From: Luteolibacter sp. LG18
GTDB taxonomy: Bacteria > Verrucomicrobiota > Verrucomicrobiia > Verrucomicrobiales > Akkermansiaceae
Assembly (NCBI RefSeq): GCF_036322585.1
Contig: NZ_AP024600.1
Location: forward strand, 4,898,001 to 4,962,000
DNA length: 64,000 nt
Direction: 5' to 3'
Positions 43,516-51,822 of the stretch are shown here, piece by piece. The notes beneath the pieces were generated by a model. The model did no database searches, had not been told where the DNA came from, and was given only the letters and a program-made list of their open reading frames with translations. Position 1 is the stretch's first letter; every line of letters begins with the position of its first letter. Made by a program: the position numbers and the translations under genes.

Positions 43516-43935
43516 TTACAGGAACGGACTGCGCACGATCACATAGCCGTCGCCGCGGGACTGGTAGTAGACGTTGTCGTGGACCCAATAGCGGGTGCGG
43601 TTGTGGGTCACGATGCGCGCTCCATTCGGCAGCGTGGTCACCGTGGTGCCGAACCCCATGTGTCCGGGAGGCGGCATCATCGGGCCATGCATGCGCGGCG
43701 ATTCGACCACGACGTAGCCACGGCCCTGCGGGCGGTAGTAGATGTTGTCGTGGTGGTAGTACTGAACGCCTCCGACCACCTCCGTCTGGTAGCCACCCGG
43801 CAGGGTTTCCACCACGTAACCCGGGCGGTAATCCCGGTAAACCACCCGCTGCGGCGGAGCGGGATCGACGATACAACTCGTGAGCATCAAGCCCCCGAAG
43901 CCGGTGAGTGCGGCAAGTGATACGATCTTGTTCAT
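43516..43935 (-). CDS. lipoprotein with internal duplication, unknown function
   Basis: The 139-residue product has a lipobox (M-L-T-S-C, Cys21). The mature part contains two similar modules of about 30 residues, each with the pattern Y/W-H-D-N-I/V-Y-Y ... G-x-G-Y-V-I/V-V-x-S-P (about 58-78 and 117-137). The Tyr-rich modules resemble periplasmic proteins with RcnB/DUF6515-like repeats. The ATG at 43935 starts the signal peptide. Function is unknown; the repeat suggests a surface-exposed or wall-associated role. Confidence 0.75.
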   Translation of the reverse strand: MNKIVSLAALTGFGGLMLTSCIVDPAPPQRVVYRDYRPGYVVETLPGGYQTEVVGGVQYYHHDNIYYRPQGRGYVVVESPRMHGPMMPPPGHMGFGTTVTTLPNGARIVTHNRTRYWVHDNVYYQSRGDGYVIVRSPFL

Positions 43936-44184
43936 GTGCTGGGTTGGTTGGTTTCGGAAGGCATGAGCCATCCGTTTGAAATGATTTCGCAGTGGCTGTG
44001 CCAGCCCCCTCGCCCTCCTTTCAACCCATTCATGGAATGCGACTTGCGATTTGGAATCGCAGGCACCGGCCCGGGAATCCTCTGCACCGTGCATGAAGAG
44101 TCCATGCATTATGCAAAGCCTCTCCATGGCGGTGGCTTCCCGCACGGTTGACACATCCGCCCGCCTCCTCCAAAACCTGCGGCC

Positions 44185-45312
44185 ATGACGGAACCTTCTG
44201 CCACGCCGCCCGCCCCGACTTCTCCGGTGCAACCCGCCACGCCTCCCGCGGCGGCTCCGGTGCCCGCGGCAGAACCGTCCGTCGCCGCCGCGAAAACCGC
44301 GCCTCCCTCGAACGCCGTGCTGGCGCTCGGGTTCATCATCATGGTTCTGCTCGGAGCGATCCTCGCGGTGAATCTGAAACCTCGTCCAGCCGCTCCCGAA
44401 ACCTCGGCGGATCTCGCCAGCCGGATCAAGAAGGACAGCGAGGCTCTCATCTCGATGAACAGCCAGGCCCAAGGCCAGCTCACCGAGCGGGATTCCCAGA
44501 TCCTCGCCAAGACCAAGGCGCTGGTGGACGCCGAACGGATCAACCAGGCCCTCGTTTCCCAGAACGCCACGCTCCGCAACGATCTCGACCGCGCCTTGGC
44601 CAATGCCGGTTCCTCCGATCTCTTCAAGCGCCAGCTCAGCGATACCCTCAAGCAGGTCGATGGCCTGACCGCAGATCTCGCCAAAGCCCGCACCCAGCTC
44701 GCCGCCTACGCGAGCCGCCCGGATCCCGGCGACCTTTCCGATCTCCAGCGCCGCCTGGAGGAAACCACCCGCGCGAAGAGCTTCCTCGAAACCCGCGTGC
44801 GGGAACTGGAAGCGAAACTGGCCCAGGCAGGCAGCGCCCCGGCTCCGGCACCCCGCCTTTTCGCCGCCAGCGAGAACGAACTGCTACCGGTGGCCACCGC
44901 CCTGTTCCGCGGCCTGCGTGAACTTGAAAACCACTCGGACAGCGAGATCCTTGCCGCCTACACCGGCTTCGCGAACCTGCTCGGGGCCAGCGTGGTGTCG
45001 AACGTGAATTTCCCGACCGGCTCCAGCGCCCCCTCCCCAACCGACGACGCCGCCCTGCGCGCGAAGGTCCAGACCCTGCCAGACGAAGGCCTGCTGCTCG
45101 TCGTGGGCTACGCCTCCGAAACGGGCAACCCGGACGACAACCGCACCCTCTCCTCCGACCGCGCCACCGCCGTGGCGAAGTCCCTTGATGAGGTGAAACT
45201 GCCCGGCCAGAAGGTCCAGGCCGTCTACCTCGGCCAGACCGACCGCTTCGGCAGCACCAAGCCGGAACGCAACCAGATGTGCGAAATCTGGCAAATCCGC
45301 TCGAAGAACTGA
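44185..45312 (+). CDS. coiled-coil membrane protein with OmpA-like C-terminal domain
   Basis: The 375-residue protein has a Pro/Ala-rich N-terminus, one transmembrane helix (about 43-64), a coiled coil (about 75-215) and a C-terminal domain. That domain reads L-L-V-V-G-Y-A-S-E-T-G-N-P-D-D-N-R-T-L-S-S-D-R-A and then V-Y-L-G-Q-T, the OmpA/MotB peptidoglycan-binding pattern. It is anchored in the inner membrane with the OmpA domain in the periplasm. The ATG at 44185 is used. The following small membrane protein gene starts 61 bases later and may be co-transcribed. Confidence 0.78.
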   Translation: MTEPSATPPAPTSPVQPATPPAAAPVPAAEPSVAAAKTAPPSNAVLALGFIIMVLLGAILAVNLKPRPAAPETSADLASRIKKDSEALISMNSQAQGQLTERDSQILAKTKALVDAERINQALVSQNATLRNDLDRALANAGSSDLFKRQLSDTLKQVDGLTADLAKARTQLAAYASRPDPGDLSDLQRRLEETTRAKSFLETRVRELEAKLAQAGSAPAPAPRLFAASENELLPVATALFRGLRELENHSDSEILAAYTGFANLLGASVVSNVNFPTGSSAPSPTDDAALRAKVQTLPDEGLLLVVGYASETGNPDDNRTLSSDRATAVAKSLDEVKLPGQKVQAVYLGQTDRFGSTKPERNQMCEIWQIRSKN

Positions 45313-45373
45313 GGTCGGGCCCGCTCGGGCTTGATATTTGACTATCCCGGCTGATTCAGGCATCTGAATCAGT

Positions 45374-45787
45374 GTGCGGGGAGTCTCCGACCATGACCTG
45401 AGGCGGATCCTGGACGCGAGGGATCGCGAGCTGGAGGCCAAACGCCGCCGTCAGGGCAAGCACGGCGGCACCATCCTGCTCGCCTTGATCGCCATCGTGG
45501 CGGTTTGGTTCTGGATCGTAGTGCAGCGGAACGACGGCATGGTAATGCCACCCACCCCAAAGGAGACAGCGGCAGCGCCGGAGCTGCCCGCCATCCTCCA
45601 GCCCTCGGACTCCGCGAAAGCCGGGCAAATGCCGGGGGTGTTCGCCGAGGACCCGGCGAAGGCCAAGAAACCCGGCTCTCTGCCGGACCTCAATGTGGAC
45701 CAGCAGGACGTGAAGTTCGCAACCGAGCTGATGAATTTCCTCCAGCCGCCAGCGGCCTCGAAACCCGCCGAGCCGGAGAAGCACTAA
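45374..45787 (+). CDS. small single-pass membrane protein of unknown function
   Basis: The 137-residue product has a basic cytosolic N-terminus (R-D-R-E-L-E-A-K-R-R-R-Q-G-K), one membrane helix (about 32-50) and a Pro/Ala-rich extracytoplasmic region. No family is recognised. A GTG at 45374 is the only reasonable start. It may act with the OmpA-like protein encoded upstream. The stop lies 18 bases before a REP-doublet-like repeat. Confidence 0.6.
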   Translation: MRGVSDHDLRRILDARDRELEAKRRRQGKHGGTILLALIAIVAVWFWIVVQRNDGMVMPPTPKETAAAPELPAILQPSDSAKAGQMPGVFAEDPAKAKKPGSLPDLNVDQQDVKFATELMNFLQPPAASKPAEPEKH

Positions 45788-45805
45788 TCGGCCACTTCTT
45801 TTGCC

Positions 45806-45951
45806 GTAGCCGCGCTCGTGAGAGCGTGGGCGGGGCGATTTACCATTGCCCTCGCGCGCCCAGTGCTCCATCGGGCTACCTCTCTTCAAGCCCGGAGGGC
45901 GAGCAGGATGATGGTGGATCCCCCTTCCCACCCTCTCACGAGGGCGGCTAC
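45806..45951. repeat. REP-doublet-like element (REPIN candidate), family 3
   Basis: Inverted 25-base arms at 45806-45830 and 45927-45951 differ at only two positions. Each arm starts GTAG-CCG and then forms a five-base mini-hairpin with a GTGA loop: cgctc/gagcg on the left and, read on the - strand, ccctc/gaggg on the right. The two differences are the two partners of one base pair, so pairing is kept. A central hairpin (cgggct/agcccg, 45872-45894) caps the 146-base element. No gene is supported inside. Confidence 0.75.
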
Positions 45952-45970
45952 GAAGAGAAGAACTCTCCCA

Positions 45971-47134
45971 TCAACGTCCAAAGTCCATCGGACCGAGGAG
46001 GGTCATGTACCACTCCCAAAGCTTCCACCCGCCGAACATCCACGTCACAGCCCCCAGTGCGAGGAACGGTCCGAAGGGCAGCGGTCGACCGAACCCGATG
46101 CGGGCGATAAGCGCCAGCACGGTGGCGAAAATGGAGGCACTGAAGATGGTGAAGAACACGCCGGTCCAGCCGAAGAAGGCCCCGATCATGCCCAGCAACG
46201 GCGGATCGCCCATGCCCATCGCCTCGCGCGGAATCACGGCGCGGGTGGCGGTGCCTTCCATCGATCGGATGTCGAGGAAGGGCTTCACGGTGCCATCGGG
46301 AAGCTCGAACTCCAGTTCACGGACCACCAGTTGCCCCCCGCCCCGGTCCTCGCCATCGATCACGATGGCTTTCGCCTCGAGGATGAGGCGGTCGGTCTTG
46401 CGGGAGAAGATGTCCCACCACTGGGTGGTCTCGCCATCGATGATGAACTCCATCGGCGCGTCATCGCCCTCTCCTTCCTGAACTTTCCACGCGACCGCGG
46501 AGGCGAATTTCTTGTCCAGCCGTCCGAACGCCAGCTTGCCCAGTTCCACCACGGCGCGCAGGCCCACGTAGCCCGCGAGCAGGCCGATGACCGCCTGTTT
46601 GAGACCATCCTGCCAAGTTCCCACGCCGGTCCCGGAAAGGGCGGCCAGTTTCGGCCACAGGGCGCAGGCCACCAGACCGAACGCGGTCCCCGCCCAAGTC
46701 AGGCCGGTGGGGATGATCATGTGCTCCACGTCGATGAAGGTGATCGAGACCAGCAGCGCCAGCAGGATCCACAGGAAGGGCACGACAATCGCTCCTTCGA
46801 CACCGGGCCGCGTGTATACCCACCAGGCGGCGGTGAAGAGCAGGGCCGTGAGAAGCTCCACCGCGAAGTAGCGGACGGGGATCTTGCATTTGCAGTCGGC
46901 ACAACGCCCGCGGAGCAGCAGCCAACTGAAGAGCGGGATGTTCCGCTTCAGCGGGATCGGGCTCTTGCACTTCGGGCAGAACGAGCGCTTCGGCTCGTTG
47001 ACGGAAAGCCCGAGCGGCACCCGGTAAATGACGACATTGAGGAAGGAGCCGATGCAGGCCCCGATCAGGAACGCCGGAATCAGCCAGAGCCAGTGGTCGA
47101 AAGGAGGATAGAAAGGCAAGGTGGTGCTATTCAA
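45971..47134 (-). CDS. pilD: prepilin peptidase (type IV pilus/type II secretion) with cytosolic insertion
   Basis: The 387-residue membrane protein combines the N-terminal zinc module (C53-P-K-C56 ... C78-A-D-C81) with an aspartic peptidase having its two catalytic aspartates in F-I-D135-V and G-M-G-D310. It cleaves type IV prepilin-like leaders and methylates the new N-terminus. About 175 residues separate the two aspartates instead of roughly 60, because a charged soluble segment (about 205-306) is inserted. The second motif reads G-M-G-D-P-P rather than G-x-G-D-x-K. The TTG at 47134 is a tentative start, as no ATG or clear ribosome site exists. Confidence 0.85.
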   Translation of the reverse strand: MNSTTLPFYPPFDHWLWLIPAFLIGACIGSFLNVVIYRVPLGLSVNEPKRSFCPKCKSPIPLKRNIPLFSWLLLRGRCADCKCKIPVRYFAVELLTALLFTAAWWVYTRPGVEGAIVVPFLWILLALLVSITFIDVEHMIIPTGLTWAGTAFGLVACALWPKLAALSGTGVGTWQDGLKQAVIGLLAGYVGLRAVVELGKLAFGRLDKKFASAVAWKVQEGEGDDAPMEFIIDGETTQWWDIFSRKTDRLILEAKAIVIDGEDRGGGQLVVRELEFELPDGTVKPFLDIRSMEGTATRAVIPREAMGMGDPPLLGMIGAFFGWTGVFFTIFSASIFATVLALIARIGFGRPLPFGPFLALGAVTWMFGGWKLWEWYMTLLGPMDFGR

Positions 47135-47224
47135 CGGGCTGGCGGAAATGTGCCAAGCGCGAAGTTCAGTCGATCCACCGGCTTGGCGGTTGAAATGTGA
47201 AGCCTCGGACGAAACACTGCCGCC

Positions 47225-48550
47225 ATGTCCGCCCGCACCGCCGCCACCGAAGTCGCCCGCCGTCTCGCCGAAGCCGGCCACACCGCGCTCTTCGCGGGCG
47301 GTTGCGTGCGCGATGGTTTGTTAGGCAAGGAGCCGAAGGATTACGACGTGGCCACCTCCGCCACACCCGCTCAGGTGCTGCGGTTGTTCCCCGGCTCGAA
47401 CGAGGTCGGCGCGCACTTCGGCGTGGTGATCGTGAAACAGGACGGTGTCCACATCGAGGTGGCCACCTTCCGCACCGATGGCAGCTACAAGGACGGCCGT
47501 CGTCCCGAAACCGTGGAGTTCTCGACGCCCCCGGAAGACGCGCAACGCCGCGACTTCACGGTGAACGGGCTGTTCCAGAATCCGGTCAGCGGCGAGATCA
47601 TCGATTACGTCGGCGGCCTCGCCGACCTGAAGGCCCGCACGCTGCGGGCGATCGGTACACCGGGCGACCGCTTCGGCGAGGACGCGCTGCGGCTGCTGCG
47701 CGCGGTCCGTTTCGCCACCGTGCTGGGATTCGAAATCGAACCGATTACCTGGCAGGCGATCCGCGACCACGCGGACGATCTCGCGAAGATCTCTCCGGAG
47801 CGCATCCGGGACGAGTTCTCGAAACTGATCACCGCGCCGAACCGTCGCCGCGGTCTGGAACTGCTGGTGGATTCCGGTTTGATCCGTCACATCGTACCCG
47901 AGGTGTTGGCTTTGATCGGTTGCGACCAGCCGCCTCAATGGCACCCCGAGGGCGATGTCTACATCCACACCTCCATCATGCTGGAAATGCTCGGCACGGA
48001 TGCCTCGCTGGAGCTGTGCTTGGCGGTGCTGCTGCACGACATCGCGAAGCCACCGACCCGCACCTACGATGAAGCCGAGGATCGCATCCGGTTCAACGGC
48101 CACGACGCGATGGGCGCGGTGATGGCGGAGGAAATCCTGCGCCGCCTGAAGTATCCGAACCACGTGATCGAAGCGGTGGTCCCGATGGTGGCCCGTCACA
48201 TGCAGTTCATGAACGTCCAGAAAATGCGCACCGCGAAGCTGAAGCGCTTCATGGCCAGCGCGGAGTTCGAGGACGAGCTGGAACTGCATCGCGTGGACTG
48301 CGGTTCTTCGAACGGCTTCACGGACAACTACGAGTATCTGCTGGCGAAGCGCGAGGAGTTCTCCAGCCAGCCCTTGATCCCCGCCCCGCTCGTCGGCGGC
48401 CGGGACCTCATCGCCATGGGGTTCACTCCGGGACCGCAGTTCCGGGAATGGCTGGAAGCGGTGGAAACCGAGCAACTCGAAGGCCGGATCACCGACCGGG
48501 AGGCGGCTCTGGGCTTGCTGCGTGAATTGACGTCAAAGGCCAAAAATTGA
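47225..48550 (+). CDS. cca: CCA-adding enzyme / polynucleotide adenylyltransferase family protein with HD domain
   Basis: The 441-residue nucleotidyltransferase has the class II motif G-G-C-V-R-D-G-L with catalytic acids in D39-Y-D41-V-A-T, R-R-D-F-T-V-N-G-L and the A-R-R-A-R-F-type L-L-R-A-V-R-F. A C-terminal HD phosphohydrolase region (L-L-H-D-I-A-K-P) is also present. It repairs or completes tRNA 3' CCA ends, although the tRNA genes seen in this window already encode CCA. The ATG at 47225 is well placed. It is divergent from the prepilin peptidase gene. Confidence 0.92.
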   Translation: MSARTAATEVARRLAEAGHTALFAGGCVRDGLLGKEPKDYDVATSATPAQVLRLFPGSNEVGAHFGVVIVKQDGVHIEVATFRTDGSYKDGRRPETVEFSTPPEDAQRRDFTVNGLFQNPVSGEIIDYVGGLADLKARTLRAIGTPGDRFGEDALRLLRAVRFATVLGFEIEPITWQAIRDHADDLAKISPERIRDEFSKLITAPNRRRGLELLVDSGLIRHIVPEVLALIGCDQPPQWHPEGDVYIHTSIMLEMLGTDASLELCLAVLLHDIAKPPTRTYDEAEDRIRFNGHDAMGAVMAEEILRRLKYPNHVIEAVVPMVARHMQFMNVQKMRTAKLKRFMASAEFEDELELHRVDCGSSNGFTDNYEYLLAKREEFSSQPLIPAPLVGGRDLIAMGFTPGPQFREWLEAVETEQLEGRITDREAALGLLRELTSKAKN

Positions 48551-48577
48551 CAGGAACACCAAGACCCGGCGTAGAGT
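48547..48577 (+). promoter_or_regulatory. possible promoter of the polysaccharide-lyase-like gene
   Basis: TTGACA at 48547-48552 and TAGAGT at 48572-48577 are separated by 19 bases, slightly longer than ideal. They overlap the end of the cca gene and lie 23 bases before the ATG at 48601. Confidence 0.3.
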
Positions 48578-48600
48578 GCCGTGTGTTTAGGTTGGATGTC

Positions 48601-51057
48601 ATGCCCCTGATACGGGTGGCGGCTTGCTGCGCCCTCGTGTCTCCTGTGAATGCCGGAGCAGAAGCGCTCGATTTAGCGAAGGCCTATCCGTCCCAATCCC
48701 CTCTCCCGGCGGAGATGGATGATGCCAAGCAGGCGGCCATCGCGAAAATGGCGGCCGCATATCCGGTGCGGCCGGTGAAACCGAATGGCAAGGGCCTGAA
48801 GGAAGAAGATCTGCTGAAGGCACTCGATGACATCCGCGACACCTTCGGTTTGCCCGGCGAAGGACGTCGCATCGAGGTGGACGATGAATCCGCCAAGCCG
48901 CAACCCGCGTCGGCCGCGGCGGGCTTGAACAGCGATCTCATCCCCGCGGTGTCGAACCTCTCCAAGCTCTACGCGGGCTGCAATCCCGACCAAGCCACGC
49001 GCGTCGAAGCCCTCTACAAGGAGCTCATCGGGCTGTGGCTCAAGTCCGCGCCGAAGCCCGGCGACCAGGTGCGCTGGATGGGCAATGGCTATGCCTGGCG
49101 TTCGCGCGGACCGGCCTTACTCGGCATGCTGCACACCTTGCCAGCGGAGTTGCACGACCGCGCCGCGGCGGCGATCGCGCTCACCTCGGGTGGCGAGTGG
49201 TTGTTCCGGGAAACGCCGAGCACCTCGACCGACATCCAGCTCAACTACTATCCCACGATGTTCGCCGCGATTGGCGCGATGAACGACGCCTCGTTGAAAT
49301 GGCAGTATCTCGTGGGTGTCCGCCGCGGGCTCGATCTCACGCTGCTGGGAAATGAACCCGTCTCCCCGGATGGCGGTATCATCCATCACGAGGGCCACCA
49401 CATCTCCTACGCCTCCTATAGTTTCGGGCCGATCGTTTCCCATGCCACGAACCTCGCCCGCGCCGGCATCAGCAGTCCCTACAGTGCCCGGGCGCTCGAC
49501 CGCCTCAAGCTGGCGGTGGACGCGTGGGCGTGGACCAGCCTCGCCGGGCAGATTCCGACGGTCTTCCAACTGCGTCCCGGCCCGGTCTGGAACACCTCGA
49601 AGAGCCCGGGGGACGATCCCGGCCTGACCATCGACTTTGCCAAACGCGTGGCGGAACTGGAAGCCGCGGATCGCGGCGAACCGGATCTGTCCAAGATCAC
49701 CGACCTCGCCCGCATCGCCGGATCGAAAACCTATGGCCACGTCGATCGGGTTCCGGCCTCGTGGCAGGCACTGATGTCGCCGGAAACCACCCGTCCGCTC
49801 ACCGGTCACCGCCCCTTCCCCGTCATGGGCGCGGCGATCCACCGCCGCGACGATTGGACGGTGGTCGTGCGCGGCGCGAACACCTCATGGCGCGGGGCCG
49901 AGGTCTATGCCGGCCCGGAATGGCCGGGTGCCTACATGGACGAGATCATGCAGGGCGCGCTGTTCATCTTCTCCAAAGGCGCGAACGGCGCACCGCCGAA
50001 CGTGGTTGACAGCGGCTATGGCACGGACGGCTACGATCCGAACAAGGTGCCGAACGCCTCGTCCGTGCAAATGGACAACGTTGCCCGCGCTGGCCGAGGC
50101 AATCCGGACTACATGGGTTCCAACGCGAAGCAGGGCGGCGGTGTGGATCTCGATGACAACGGGATGTGGGCCTGGACGCCCGCGCACTGCCACAAGAGCG
50201 CGTTCTTCTTCGGCAACCGCATCACACTGGTGACCCGCGATCTGACGATGAAAGGCGAGGTCGATACCGGGCTGATCCAAACCCGCCTCGCCGATCCCAC
50301 CGTTTGCCCGCTGGTCATCGACGGCACGGCGCGCACCGCCGATGGCAATTGGACGCTGTCCGGCAAAACCGCCCACACGTTCCTCGACGACAAGGGCACC
50401 GGCTACTTCGTGCCAGCCGGCAACCCGGACATCCGGGTCCACCGCGGACTCCAGGAATACACCTACGCCATCCCGGCGAATCTCAAACCGGGGCTCGATC
50501 CGAAAGCCCAGCCGCCGATCAAGACCCGCACGGACCTGGCGACGGCGCTACCCAACTACACCCCCACCCGGGCGGCGTTCTCCACCGCGTGGTTCGACCA
50601 CGGCAAGGACCCGCAGGGAGCCGCCTGCACCTTCACCGTGCTGGTGAAAACCACGGCGGAGGAACTGGAAAAATTCGCGGCCACCATGACCGGGAAGACG
50701 CCACCCTTCACGCTGGTCACGAGCAACAGCCTGCACGACTTCCGGGACACGGCGACCGGCACCCGCTGCGTGGCCACCTTCGTGAACGACGCCGCGTTCG
50801 AACCAGATGGCATCGTTTCCGTCAACCGTCCTTCAACCCTGATGTGGACGCACAGGGATAAGAAACTGAGCGTCTCCCTGGGCTCCACCGATCTCAAGGA
50901 CACGCGCCCGTTCGTCATCATGCTGGAAGGCAAATGGCAGCCGAATGGGGCCTCGCCAGAAGGAGCCACCCTCACCCCGGAAGGCGCGAAAACCCGCCTC
51001 GAAATCCCCTATAGGAATCAAAATCCGGTGAAACTCGCGCTGAGGCGGCCAATGTAA
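48601..51057 (+). CDS. secreted polysaccharide lyase family 8-like enzyme
   Basis: The 818-residue protein has a signal peptide (about 1-20), an alpha-toroid-like helical N-terminal half and a beta-sandwich C-terminal half, the layout of PL8 lyases acting on hyaluronan, chondroitin or xanthan. The segment G-G-I-I-H262-H263-E-G-H-H-I-S-Y270 resembles the PL8 catalytic region with His and Tyr. Later segments include F-F-F-G-N-R-I and S-N-S-L-H-D-F. The substrate is unknown. The ATG at 48601 starts the signal peptide. It suggests use of acidic or sulfated glycans, which would connect with the sulfate genes only indirectly. Confidence 0.65.
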   Translation: MPLIRVAACCALVSPVNAGAEALDLAKAYPSQSPLPAEMDDAKQAAIAKMAAAYPVRPVKPNGKGLKEEDLLKALDDIRDTFGLPGEGRRIEVDDESAKPQPASAAAGLNSDLIPAVSNLSKLYAGCNPDQATRVEALYKELIGLWLKSAPKPGDQVRWMGNGYAWRSRGPALLGMLHTLPAELHDRAAAAIALTSGGEWLFRETPSTSTDIQLNYYPTMFAAIGAMNDASLKWQYLVGVRRGLDLTLLGNEPVSPDGGIIHHEGHHISYASYSFGPIVSHATNLARAGISSPYSARALDRLKLAVDAWAWTSLAGQIPTVFQLRPGPVWNTSKSPGDDPGLTIDFAKRVAELEAADRGEPDLSKITDLARIAGSKTYGHVDRVPASWQALMSPETTRPLTGHRPFPVMGAAIHRRDDWTVVVRGANTSWRGAEVYAGPEWPGAYMDEIMQGALFIFSKGANGAPPNVVDSGYGTDGYDPNKVPNASSVQMDNVARAGRGNPDYMGSNAKQGGGVDLDDNGMWAWTPAHCHKSAFFFGNRITLVTRDLTMKGEVDTGLIQTRLADPTVCPLVIDGTARTADGNWTLSGKTAHTFLDDKGTGYFVPAGNPDIRVHRGLQEYTYAIPANLKPGLDPKAQPPIKTRTDLATALPNYTPTRAAFSTAWFDHGKDPQGAACTFTVLVKTTAEELEKFAATMTGKTPPFTLVTSNSLHDFRDTATGTRCVATFVNDAAFEPDGIVSVNRPSTLMWTHRDKKLSVSLGSTDLKDTRPFVIMLEGKWQPNGASPEGATLTPEGAKTRLEIPYRNQNPVKLALRRPM

Positions 51058-51198
51058 CCGAGTACTCCGCCAATTCCCGTTGGTGCCTTGCCAATCAGCG
51101 ACGCTCTCACTTTTTCGCACTGGCATGTCCATTTTCCGGATGCTCGTTCGTCGCTGTAGTGAAACCGATGCGGATGCACGGTAGAAATCCCAGACACC

Positions 51199-51654
51199 AT
51201 GAGCACCCACACCGCCGCCACTCCGGCCAGCCCGATCACCGCTTCACAGATGTGCGTGAGCCTACCTGTGAAGGACCTTCAGGCCTCGATCGCCTTCTTC
51301 AAGGCACTCGGCTTCGCTTTCAATCCGGATTTCAGCAGCGAAAACGCTGCCTGCGTGGCTCTCGGCACGAATTTCCAGGCGATGCTGCTGGATCATCAGA
51401 TGTTCCGCAGTTTCGCCCCCCGGGACATCGCGGACACCAGCAAGGTTTGCGAAATGCTGGTCGCTCTTCATCTGGAGTCCCGCGCGGCGGTCGATGAAAT
51501 CGTGCGCCGCGCCGTGGCCCCCGGTGGGGCCAGCCACGATGAGCCGCAGGACCACGGGTTCATGTATGACCACGGCTTCACCGACCTGGACGGGCACGGG
51601 TGGGGCGTCTTCCACATGGTTGGCGCGCCGTGCCAGCAGACTTCACCGGGCTGA
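51199..51654 (+). CDS. VOC superfamily protein (glyoxalase/bleomycin-resistance fold)
   Basis: The 151-residue protein has two beta-alpha-beta-beta-beta modules. The first starts M-C-V-S-L-P-V-K-D-L-Q-A-S-I-A-F-F-K-A-L-G-F, and the second ends D-L-D-G-H-G-W-G-V-F-H-M. It resembles the PhnB/YdeN-like VOC subgroup. The metal-binding pattern of glyoxalase I is not complete, so the activity is unknown. The ATG at 51199 gives the family start. It has no evident operon partner, though the fused AhbA/B-like gene follows on the same strand. Confidence 0.85.
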   Translation: MSTHTAATPASPITASQMCVSLPVKDLQASIAFFKALGFAFNPDFSSENAACVALGTNFQAMLLDHQMFRSFAPRDIADTSKVCEMLVALHLESRAAVDEIVRRAVAPGGASHDEPQDHGFMYDHGFTDLDGHGWGVFHMVGAPCQQTSPG

Positions 51655-51822
51655 AAACAAGGCTCCGGGGCCCCTCCGGATCCCCAAAAGAACGGTTCAC
51701 CGCCAAAAATCCCCGGATTTTGCTGCGAAACGCTGAGATTTTCGGGAGATCCGGCCGTTACATTTCCCACGAAAATCGCCGTAGCCAGTCCGGCTTTCGG
51801 CGTTTAGCCTCCCGTCCCGCCC

